DNA of 9,551 nt from CAYNDL01 sp964396115 (GTDB lineage: Bacteria > Patescibacteriota > Andersenbacteria > UBA10190 > CAIZMI01), in contig CAYNDL010000037.1 in the NCBI GenBank assembly GCA_964396115.1, forward strand, positions 1 through 9,551, written 5' to 3'. The notes under the pieces are model-generated. The model had not been told where the DNA came from. It worked only from the letters and a program-made list of their open reading frames with translations, and ran no database searches. The first letter of the stretch is position 1. Every line of letters begins with the position of its first letter. Below are positions 1 to 5,452 of this stretch, piece by piece. Position numbers and translations under genes: made by a program.

Positions 1-806
1 ACTAAACAATACAGCGCTTCGTCCAGATAGCCCGTCTTGCTGGCAAGAAATTTTCCAGGTTCCCTTTCGAATAACTTGTTTGGATTTTTTATTGTATGTT
101 CGCGCTGCGTGTTTTGAGTATGCATGACATAAGATCCTTTCGAAGCAGCATCCAAAATGAGCGGATACTTAGTAAATGCAATCCCCGCAAGACGGGCGAC
201 ATCGTATGCTGAACCTGTGTTTTTAGGCGAAAGTCCGCTGGGTTCTTCGTAATGCAATGTTTCCAAACCTAATTCGATCGCTTTGCGATTCATGGCATTG
301 GAAAATTCCTTTTCCGTCAGTTTAGTTTCTTTGGCCAATGACAACGCGGCATTATTCGCAGAACCAGTAATACTCGCATAAAGTAAATCTCTTACCAAAA
401 CAGTCTCGCTGCCGGGGACAATCCTAAGGTTTCCGCCAATCGTAAAGTAGTTCGGTGGAATTGATACCGCACTTTGCAGGTTGACTTTATTATCAAGAGA
501 AACCATGGCACTCATTAGTTTTGTGAGACTGGCCATCGGCAGCGACTGAAAAGCATTATCGGCGAAAATTATCTCTCCGGTATTCACATTGATCACAACA
601 GCCGCTTTGGAATTCATGTTGTACCCCGCCTTTGTTACCAAAGGTGTATTTTCGACAGGTTTTTCAATTGAAACACCAGAGACAGATGCGGGACGTTTTC
701 CCGTGTCATTTGTCGTACGGTTCTTGCCGAGATATATCCTGCCCGCAACAAATGCGAGAGCCGCAACAAACGTAACCGTTGCTGCAATTTTTACACCCGC
801 ATTCAT
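1..806 (-). CDS. D-alanyl-D-alanine carboxypeptidase (PBP5-like, peptidase S11), C-terminus cut by window edge
   Basis: Serine peptidase of the penicillin-binding S11 family, which trims the terminal D-alanine from peptidoglycan stem peptides outside the membrane. All three active-site motifs are visible in the 268 residues present: SLTK (93-96, nucleophile serine and lysine), SAN (149-151) and KTG (257-259). A hydrophobic N-terminal segment at about residues 5-22 is a signal peptide or anchor, followed by a polar linker to about residue 60. Other family-like stretches are YDVARLA (201-207) and EEPSGLSP (187-194). The frame stays open to base 1, so the end of the catalytic domain and any C-terminal domain are missing. 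The ATG at 806 is 9 nt after the stop of the upstream zinc-ribbon gene, and a GAGGA across that stop may serve as a distant ribosome site, which suggests co-transcription. The family is firm; the exact paralogue is not. Confidence 0.93.
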   Translation of the reverse strand, partial: MNAGVKIAATVTFVAALAFVAGRIYLGKNRTTNDTGKRPASVSGVSIEKPVENTPLVTKAGYNMNSKAAVVINVNTGEIIFADNAFQSLPMASLTKLMSAMVSLDNKVNLQSAVSIPPNYFTIGGNLRIVPGSETVLVRDLLYASITGSANNAALSLAKETKLTEKEFSNAMNRKAIELGLETLHYEEPSGLSPKNTGSAYDVARLAGIAFTKYPLILDAASKGSYVMHTQNTQREHTIKNPNKLFEREPGKFLASKTGYLDEALYCL

Positions 807-815
807 GTAGTATTT

Positions 816-1016
816 TTATTCCTCGGAAAACTCGTCGATTTCGTCTTTGTCTTCTTCGTCTTCGACTACCGCCGGCACCCACTTGGCATCTTCATCACCA
901 CAGAAAGCACAGACAGAAAAATCATCGTCTAGCTCAAACTCTGAAATTTCTCCGCAAGACGAGCAAACGTATTCGCCGGTCTTCGGCACTGTGTCTGAGA
1001 TTTCGTATTCCGCCAT
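816..1016 (-). CDS. Small acidic zinc-ribbon protein, function unknown
   Basis: A 66-residue protein with two knuckles, CSSC (18-21) and CAFC (36-39), spaced like a zinc ribbon that binds one metal ion. The middle is acidic and the C-terminal 15 or so residues (51-66) are almost entirely Asp and Glu. The opening SDTVPKTGEYVC resembles short stand-alone zinc-ribbon proteins in which a proline/glycine turn precedes the first CxxC. The frame is open 21 codons further upstream, but that extension looks non-coding, whereas MAEYEISD is preceded by an A/G-rich stretch; I therefore chose the ATG at 1016. It lies first in a two-gene leftward unit with the carboxypeptidase. Its partner (protein or nucleic acid) cannot be read from the sequence. 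Confidence 0.75.
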   Translation of the reverse strand: MAEYEISDTVPKTGEYVCSSCGEISEFELDDDFSVCAFCGDEDAKWVPAVVEDEEDKDEIDEFSEE

Positions 1017-1050
1017 TTCTTTTCTTTTAAGAGTGAATATTTTGGAATTA

Positions 1051-1079
1051 TTTTTATGAACTGGTTGGCATGATAACAA
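1051..1079 (-). promoter_or_regulatory. Possible sigma70-type promoter for the zinc-ribbon/carboxypeptidase unit
   Basis: On the minus strand TTGTTA (1074-1079) is separated by 17 nt from TAAAAA (1051-1056), 4 of 6 matches to each consensus. It would start a transcript about 30 nt upstream of the ATG at 1016. In AT-rich DNA such matches are common, so this is tentative. Confidence 0.35.
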
Positions 1080-1195
1080 TATCTAAAAAAGTACACAAAT
1101 TTTTCTAGAGTCGTTACCGCCTAGGGAAATATTTTCAGAAAAATAAAGCAAAATCAATAGCAATACAAGAGCGTGCAGAGATATATATTTTTCTT

Positions 1196-1201
1196 TAGAA
1201 T
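1196..1201 (+). promoter_or_regulatory. -10-like hexamer just before tsaC (probable leaderless start)
   Basis: TAGAAT (5 of 6 to TATAAT) ends 7 nt before the ATG at 1209. Transcription from it would begin at or next to the A of the start codon, giving an mRNA with almost no leader, which agrees with the lack of a Shine-Dalgarno sequence here. No convincing -35 box is seen. The rest of the 1017-1208 intergenic gap shows nothing else I can name. Confidence 0.45.
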
Positions 1202-1208
1202 TAACCTT

Positions 1209-1811
1209 ATGATTGATACATTACCAGTTCACCACCACACACGCGTCATTTCAATCCTTAGAAATGGCGAGATAGTAGCTTTCCCCACGGGAACCACTTA
1301 CGGCTTTGGTGTAAATGCCTTAAGCCAGGAAGCTCTCCAAAAATTGATCGCACTCAAGGGTAGGGGCAGTGAAAAAGCGTTCAGCATGGTTTTGCCAGAG
1401 AAAAACAGAGACGAATTTGTTGAACTTTCAGAAAAGGAGAAGGACGTCTTAACAAGGCTCAGTGACAAACCGTTAACATTATTAGTCAAGCCTAAGCAGC
1501 CATTGAATCACTTAGCGAAAGACGGGCTTGTTGGTGTGAGAACTGCTGACCATCCTTTTACAAAAACTCTTGCCGAACTATTGGATTTCCCCTTCACCGC
1601 AACTTCCGCTAACCATACAGGAGAGAACCCTGCCTACTCAGTTGATGATTTAATGAAGATGTTTAAAAACGACTCTTTTATGGCCGTGGATGGTGGCGTC
1701 TTACCAAACAAGAAGCCGTCGACTGTTGCGAAGTACATGAATGGTGCCTGGGAAATATTAAGAGAAGGTGACGTGCGAAAAAAGGACCTCGAAGGCTCCG
1801 ATCAGAAATAA
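1209..1811 (+). CDS. tsaC: L-threonylcarbamoyladenylate synthase (TsaC/YrdC/Sua5 family)
   Basis: Makes threonylcarbamoyl-AMP from threonine, bicarbonate and ATP, the first step of the t6A37 modification of ANN-decoding tRNAs in the cytoplasm. The protein is 200 residues, a single YrdC domain without the extra C-terminal Sua5 domain. Family motifs in order are PTGTTYGFG (26-34), KGR (50-52), the VGVR stretch (108-111), TSANHTG (132-138) and PSTVAKY (170-176). An in-frame GTG 12 codons upstream is possible, but the added residues are hydrophobic and unlike the family, and TAGAAT sits at the right distance for a leaderless start at 1209. It is the only rightward gene here; it converges with the next gene leaving a single base between stop codons, and no terminator hairpin separates them, so the two transcripts probably overlap at their 3' ends. 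Confidence 0.93.
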   Translation: MIDTLPVHHHTRVISILRNGEIVAFPTGTTYGFGVNALSQEALQKLIALKGRGSEKAFSMVLPEKNRDEFVELSEKEKDVLTRLSDKPLTLLVKPKQPLNHLAKDGLVGVRTADHPFTKTLAELLDFPFTATSANHTGENPAYSVDDLMKMFKNDSFMAVDGGVLPNKKPSTVAKYMNGAWEILREGDVRKKDLEGSDQK

Positions 1812-1812
1812 A

Positions 1813-2511
1813 TTATTTTTCGCTGATTGAGTTCACCACGAAGCTGTACGCGGATTCGTCAAAATTAGGTTCTTCGGACGCATAAGTCATTTGTACTGCA
1901 ATTTTTTTTCCGTTCTGGAGATTCAAGTATGTCACATCATAAGGAAAAAGCCCTTCCACCTGCCGATAGCGGGTTCCGCTGATCCCTTCTTTTGTTTTCA
2001 CTGCTTGTTTTGAGTGAGCCAGCGAGGCATCTGATTGTTCAGACGCTGAATTAGTTGTGGAAACACTAATTGTTTGTCCCGGCAAAAAAGCTGGCGCCTC
2101 AGTGGCGGCACGATCACCCATGAGTTTATTGATCAAGGATACATACTCCTTCTCTTTTTCAATCGAACCCCTTGTTAGTGTGAGAATAGCGACATCACTA
2201 GGAGCATTCTTCTGATCCAACGCGATTATATCATTGGCGACGCGGTACTTATCTGGTACTTGATATGCAAAACCGCCTCGTTCGAATACTCTGTCCTGTT
2301 TACTCTCTTCTGGTTTTTCTAGAGAAGTCGGAGAAACGGCAGGAGTTCCCTTTGGGGATGAGGTTGCAACAGGCGATGGTGAGGAAACAGAACTATTATC
2401 GTCATCACTATTACGGGAACCAATCCAAGACAGTGCACCGATCATAATTATGCCCCCCATAATTCCTCCAAGAATGCCAGCGGACCAAAGACGAAAAGTA
2501 TATTTTCTCAT
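1813..2511 (-). CDS. Membrane-anchored extracytoplasmic protein of unknown function
   Basis: A 232-residue protein I do not recognise. A short basic N-terminus leads to a glycine-rich transmembrane helix at about residues 10-32. A Ser/Pro/Thr-rich linker (about 33-72) then leads to a globular region (about 75-232). No lipobox cysteine is seen, so it is probably a signal-anchor protein with its domain outside. The end of the domain, with MTYASEEPNFDESAYSFVVNSIS-like strand and helix spacing, faintly recalls PsbP/DUF1795-type folds, but this is only an impression. It starts 5 nt after xseB stops, with a weak AGGTAG before the ATG, so it is probably the last gene of the DUF5652-xseA-xseB unit. 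Nothing links its role to exonuclease VII beyond position. Confidence 0.8.
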   Translation of the reverse strand: MRKYTFRLWSAGILGGIMGGIIMIGALSWIGSRNSDDDNSSVSSPSPVATSSPKGTPAVSPTSLEKPEESKQDRVFERGGFAYQVPDKYRVANDIIALDQKNAPSDVAILTLTRGSIEKEKEYVSLINKLMGDRAATEAPAFLPGQTISVSTTNSASEQSDASLAHSKQAVKTKEGISGTRYRQVEGLFPYDVTYLNLQNGKKIAVQMTYASEEPNFDESAYSFVVNSISEK

Positions 2512-2516
2512 TCTAC

Positions 2517-2741
2517 CTAGTTATCCAGTTGTTCTTCTTCGACCTCGACATGAAACGTCTTTTCGATCTTCCTCACGTGATTTTCTAGTTCCTTTAGCCG
2601 GTCTTTGCACGCCTTTGCAAGTTCCAGGCCGCGTTCGAACTTTGGGAGGTCGCGTTCTAGATCAATGTTGCCTGTTTCGAAATCTCCAACGATTTTTTCA
2701 AGCTCTTCGTAGGCTTTTGTGAAGTTAAGCGCTTTTGACAT
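2517..2741 (-). CDS. xseB: Exonuclease VII small subunit
   Basis: XseB binds as several copies to the helical part of XseA; the complex degrades single-stranded DNA from both ends into oligonucleotides. The 74-residue length is typical. The sequence is one helical hairpin with family features: FTKAYEELEKIV (7-18), the GNIDLE turn (24-29), the FERGLELAKACKDRL helix (35-49) and an acidic tail. The ATG at 2741 lies inside the 3' end of xseA in another frame, an 85-nt overlap, with no Shine-Dalgarno sequence. Initiation therefore probably depends on translational coupling or on an internal promoter (see 2766-2774). Confidence 0.93.
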   Translation of the reverse strand: MSKALNFTKAYEELEKIVGDFETGNIDLERDLPKFERGLELAKACKDRLKELENHVRKIEKTFHVEVEEEQLDN

Positions 2742-4024
2742 GTTTGCGAATCAATTATCGAGTTAATTATACCACGACCCAACACTGTCTCTATTGCTTC
2801 CCCATCCTCAAGTTCCGCCGCATCTTTTATTACCTTACCCTTCGAATTACGAGTGATCGAATATCCCCTTTTTAATGTGTTTTGTGGATGCAAAGAAACT
2901 ACCATTCTTTCTGCCGACAGTAAATTACGTGATGCAGCCCGAATATTATTATCCACCGCTGCACGCAGGTGCGTAATCATATTATTAACAGCGGAAGTTT
3001 TCTTTTCTGCGGCCAAAGAATAAATCCGACCTACATTCATCATCCTTTGTGCAAGCATCTGGACCTTTTCTATCGGACCAATTATGGACTCGTGGAGGAT
3101 ACTGACCGACAAGCCAACATTTTTTTCCTGCCCTCTTATATTATTTTCAATTGTCTTACATAAACGTTCACTAAGGTTTTCAATTGAGCCTAATATTTCC
3201 GTCCTTGTCGGAGTTACCAACTCAGCGACGTTTGAGGGGGTCGAGGCACGGACATCTGCCACAAAATCAACTAAGGTCACGTCCCGTTCATGACCAACCC
3301 CCGTAATTGTGGGGATACGAGAACGTGCCAGGGCGCGAACAACACTTTCGTCATTGAAAGCATGCAGATCTTCAAGGCTGCCCCCGCCTCGCACCAACAC
3401 GAGTGCATCCAAATCAGGCATTTGCTCATTTAATTGTTCAATAGCAGCACAAATTTCTGTGGGTGCATCTTTGCCTTGTACTGCCACTGGAACAAAAAAT
3501 ATTTCGATTCCGCCTCGTCGACCCTTTAATACTTTTAGAAAATCCGAGTAGGCTGCTGCTTCCGGTGAAGTAACCAAGCCGACGCGCTCAGGGAAACGAG
3601 TAATTCTTCTTTTGCGATCTAACCGAAAAAGACCTTCGCTCTCCAATTTTTGTTTTAACAGTTCGAATGCCCGTTTCAATGCCCCTTCCCCAGATGGTTC
3701 GACGATCTCTACATTCAAGGTTAATTTCCCGAATTTGGGATACACCTTTGGAACTCCCCAAACACGGACCTTCATCCCATCTTCAATGGGGGTCTTCACC
3801 CGAAATGCCATCGCAAAACAATTCATAAGTGAATCGTTATCTTTCAGGCTGAAATGCAACCATTTTCCCTGTGAAAGGTTCATGTTGCACACTTCCCCCT
3901 CAACCCAAGCTACCTGTTCAACAAGAACCTCATTAAGCTTCGAAACAAACTCGGATACACTTAATGGCTTAACAGTCTCATCTGTCTTTGTCGCAAGGTG
4001 CCCGGCCGTAGCTTCAATTTTCAT
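2657..4024 (-). CDS. xseA: Exonuclease VII large (catalytic) subunit
   Basis: Nuclease subunit for single-stranded DNA, active in repair and recombination in the cytoplasm. Domains in order: an N-terminal OB fold (about 20-115, with VEGEVCN and GKWLHFSLKD), the catalytic domain (about 140-270) with VGLVTSPEAAA, VRGGGSLEDL (211-220), HAFNDE (221-226), VGHERD (243-248) and the FVADVRASTPS stretch, then a long helical region (about 280-385) and a small C-terminal barrel (about 386-426, KRGYSITRNSKGKVI). The usual GHETD motif has Arg247 in place of Thr. The family normally ends near residue 426; here the frame runs 29 residues further, a basic Lys/Ser-rich tail read through the start of xseB. The ATG at 4024 overlaps the end of the DUF5652 gene by 11 nt, implying co-translation. 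Confidence 0.95.
   Translation of the reverse strand: MKIEATAGHLATKTDETVKPLSVSEFVSKLNEVLVEQVAWVEGEVCNMNLSQGKWLHFSLKDNDSLMNCFAMAFRVKTPIEDGMKVRVWGVPKVYPKFGKLTLNVEIVEPSGEGALKRAFELLKQKLESEGLFRLDRKRRITRFPERVGLVTSPEAAAYSDFLKVLKGRRGGIEIFFVPVAVQGKDAPTEICAAIEQLNEQMPDLDALVLVRGGGSLEDLHAFNDESVVRALARSRIPTITGVGHERDVTLVDFVADVRASTPSNVAELVTPTRTEILGSIENLSERLCKTIENNIRGQEKNVGLSVSILHESIIGPIEKVQMLAQRMMNVGRIYSLAAEKKTSAVNNMITHLRAAVDNNIRAASRNLLSAERMVVSLHPQNTLKRGYSITRNSKGKVIKDAAELEDGEAIETVLGRGIINSIIDSQTCQKRLTSQKPTKSLKKSLEISKQATLI
2766..2774 (-). promoter_or_regulatory. Extended -10 element inside the end of xseA, ahead of xseB
   Basis: The minus strand reads TGGTATAAT, a perfect extended -10 (TGnTATAAT), about 25 nt upstream of the xseB ATG. 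No good -35 box accompanies it. It lies in xseA coding sequence where the protein reads GRGIIN, so it may be chance, but it could give xseB and the unknown gene their own transcript. Confidence 0.35.
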
Positions 4025-4241
4025 TCTTCAAATTCTTTTTTTGGAAGAAGGCCAAATAAATTATTTCCAGGATTGCAGCAGTATTAAGCAGCAAGATGCC
4101 AACAAACCAGGCAATCTGGTGGTTTTTTGCTGCTTTCCACAGTGCGTACCCTTTCCAAGGTAGTGCCCACAATGAGATCAAAAATAACCAATTGAGCTTA
4201 CTTGGGTCAGATAAGATTGTGTTGAAGGTGTTTGCGTCCAT
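4014..4241 (-). CDS. Two-helix membrane protein, DUF5652 family
   Basis: A 75-residue protein resembling the DUF5652 family found widely in Patescibacteria; its function is unknown. Two hydrophobic helices (about 16-34 and 42-65) flank a conserved-looking loop, WALPWKGYALWKAAKN (25-40), and LNTAAILEIIYL (52-63) forms the second helix; a lysine- and asparagine-rich tail ends it. The positive loop suggests both termini face outside, though this is inference. An open frame continues 41 codons upstream but runs through the terminator stem of the RNA locus, so I chose the ATG at 4241, directly after a TATAAT. It is the first gene of the exonuclease VII unit and overlaps xseA by 11 nt. Confidence 0.85.
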   Translation of the reverse strand: MDANTFNTILSDPSKLNWLFLISLWALPWKGYALWKAAKNHQIAWFVGILLLNTAAILEIIYLAFFQKKNLKNEN

Positions 4242-4247
4242 GGGGTG

Positions 4248-4253
4248 ATTATA
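4248..4253 (-). promoter_or_regulatory. TATAAT six bases before the DUF5652 start (probable leaderless promoter)
   Basis: A perfect minus-strand TATAAT ends 6 nt upstream of the ATG at 4241, so the transcript would begin at or next to the start codon. No Shine-Dalgarno sequence is present and the -35 region is poor (TTTATC at 18 nt spacing). It lies downstream of the RNA-locus terminator, so the exonuclease VII unit can be expressed independently of that RNA. Confidence 0.55.
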
Positions 4254-4284
4254 CTCTTTACACAAAATTTCGATAAATACCAAT

Positions 4285-4356
4285 AAAAAAAGACCGCCGA
4301 CGTGGGGGCATTGATTCGCGACTGGCTTTTCTTCCAGCTTGAACCACGTCGGCGGT
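4285..4356 (-). terminator. Intrinsic terminator of the structured RNA locus
   Basis: On the minus strand CCGCCGACGTGG (4355-4344) pairs perfectly with CCACGTCGGCGG (4305-4294), plus one A-U pair, followed by C and seven T residues (4291-4285). The 38-nt loop contains its own small hairpin, CTGG/CCAG (4337-4334 with 4325-4322). The T tract is on the minus side only, so it ends leftward transcription arriving from the RNA locus. Confidence 0.8.
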
Positions 4357-4586
4357 TTTGCCACTTGTCTCTTTCGAGACGCCGTGACTATCTCGTCCTT
4401 GAGGGGCTCCTGTGGATGTCATTAGCCACCCATGGTATCCCTCCTTTCCGAGAAAGAACCTTGTGTCTGACCCCCTTTGGGAGGCCAAGTCTGCCCCTTG
4501 GTGCTGCAATCCTCGCAACGCTTCCACTCTCATTCTCCAAGACATCTTGGCACCAAGCGCTCGTGACACTACGGATCTCGAGCGCC
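4285..4586 (-). ncRNA. Structured RNA of unknown class, about 300 nt (stand-alone or 5' leader)
   Basis: A GC-rich stretch in an AT-rich neighbourhood with no credible protein, bounded by a TTGACA promoter and an intrinsic terminator. Local helices read on the minus strand: GCGCTCG/CGAGCGC (4585-4579 with 4563-4557); CTTGGTGC/GCACCAAG (4557-4550 with 4504-4497) enclosing CCAAG/CTTGG (4550-4546 with 4541-4537); a 7-bp hairpin with a CAAA loop (4486-4469); TTCTTTC/GAAAGGA (4458-4452 with 4448-4442); and GTCTC-GAAA-GAGAC (4380-4367), a GNRA-capped hairpin inside GTCAC/GTGGC (4388-4384 with 4364-4360). One end base is shared by neighbouring helices, so not all can form fully at once. I see no tmRNA acceptor or CCA end, no SRP GGAAGGAAGCAGC-like loop and no RNase P core (rnpB is elsewhere). 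It could instead be an attenuating leader of the DUF5652-xseA unit. Confidence 0.7.
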
Positions 4587-4590
4587 GTTA

Positions 4591-4618
4591 AGCTTACAGG
4601 AAAAAATTATATTGTCAA
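4591..4618 (-). promoter_or_regulatory. Promoter of the structured RNA locus
   Basis: A perfect TTGACA (4613-4618) is followed 16 nt later by TAAGCT (4591-4596), a weaker -10 with 3 of 6 matches. The start of transcription would fall near 4583-4588, at the base of the first helix. The -35 overlaps the TGA stop of the TrmB-type gene. Confidence 0.6.
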
Positions 4619-5394
4619 GCGTTATGTTTTTTTGATTCTTCCCACAAACCCTCAAATAAGGCCCGGAAGGAATCAGCAATATCAGGATGTTCAATTAGAA
4701 CGCCGATGATTTTTTTGCGATAGGAGACAATAGAGAGTAAGGAGCCGTGGACATGAAAAGAAGCAGATACGGGCAACCTCTCCGGGGGAACATAACGGCT
4801 CTCTCTAAGGGCGGCCTTATCCTGCTCTTTAGTTACATAAGCCCCCTTGCTTGAGGTGTAGATGTGCCTGGAATGGACCCCGGCTTTTATGCGTATTTGA
4901 CGGATTTCTTCATTGAATTCATCCGATTCCCGCGGAAACAGGTTTTCCATTACATCATCTGGATCGATGCCAACTATCGGAGAGCTGCTTACTTCAACGA
5001 ACTCCCTTTGCAAATTCTTTAACCCTTCTTTCCCTTCAAAAACACGGATGGACGGTCTCTCTTCAGATAATGCATAAAGCGCCCGTAATTCCGGCAGTAG
5101 TTTTTGCAGTTGCTCCCTTTGATCGCGTGCTTGTCTTTCTTGCCTGCGAATGAGATTATCCAAATCTTCGGGTGCAGCGGCGATGAAAATTGTTTTCTTC
5201 CCAATGATACCTTTTCGAACAAGCCCTTTCTGGATTAAGGAATCGAGAATTACATAAGCCGTAGGACGGACAATATCTGCCTTTTTCGCGATTGTCTGTA
5301 CTGGAGCTTGTCCAAGTTGTAATAACGCCAAGTAAACAGCAGCCTCTTTTTCCGCTAATCCAAGCCGTTCTAGATATTGCTGTAAACGATCCAT
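4615..5394 (-). CDS. TrmB-family transcriptional regulator
   Basis: A 259-residue DNA-binding protein of the TrmB type. Residues 5-72 form a winged helix-turn-helix (GLAEKEAAVYLALLQLG, then IAKKADIVRPTAYVILDSL as the recognition region and KGIIGKKTIFIAAAP as the wing). Residues 75-105 are a charged coiled coil likely to dimerise. Residues 115-259 resemble the phospholipase-D-like sensor half of the family (SIRVFEGKEGLKNL, VSYRKKIIGVLIEHP). TrmB proteins often respond to sugars, so its place after a glycan cluster is suggestive, but the effector is unknown. No good ribosome site precedes the ATG at 5394; a TTTAAT hexamer lies at 5409-5414. The stop codon shares bases with the -35 box of the RNA locus. 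Confidence 0.88.
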   Translation of the reverse strand: MDRLQQYLERLGLAEKEAAVYLALLQLGQAPVQTIAKKADIVRPTAYVILDSLIQKGLVRKGIIGKKTIFIAAAPEDLDNLIRRQERQARDQREQLQKLLPELRALYALSEERPSIRVFEGKEGLKNLQREFVEVSSSPIVGIDPDDVMENLFPRESDEFNEEIRQIRIKAGVHSRHIYTSSKGAYVTKEQDKAALRESRYVPPERLPVSASFHVHGSLLSIVSYRKKIIGVLIEHPDIADSFRALFEGLWEESKKHNA

Positions 5395-5418
5395 GCGGCA
5401 GTTTTAACATTAAATACT

Positions 5419-5443
5419 AAAAAAAGCAAGGGAAATAGATCCC
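5419..5443 (-). terminator. Weak possible terminator after the glycan cluster
   Basis: On the minus strand GGGA (5443-5440) can pair with TCCC (5433-5430) across a 6-nt loop, then TTGC and seven T residues follow. Four base pairs is short for an intrinsic terminator, but its position between the Wzz-like gene and the regulator is right. Confidence 0.3.
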
Positions 5444-5452
5444 AAAATTTAA

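Noticed and set aside
3612..4163. Rightward open frame of 183 codons opposite xseA
   Set aside because: Antisense shadow of a strongly conserved gene, with no family signature.
4258..4569. Open frame of 103 codons on the minus strand across the structured RNA
   Set aside because: It runs through the helices and the terminator T tract, has no family likeness and low-complexity composition; the base-paired structure explains the region better.
4285..4586. tmRNA, SRP RNA, 6S RNA, T-box or cobalamin riboswitch identity for the structured RNA
   Set aside because: No alanine-tRNA-like ends or tag frame, no SRP loop, no long 6S-type bubble; GGGTGGCTAA only superficially resembles the T-box sequence, and the cobalamin core is absent.
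4302..4709. Rightward open frame of 135 codons opposite the RNA locus and the end of the TrmB gene
   Set aside because: Shadow of the structured RNA and the regulator gene; no ribosome site and no recognisable protein.
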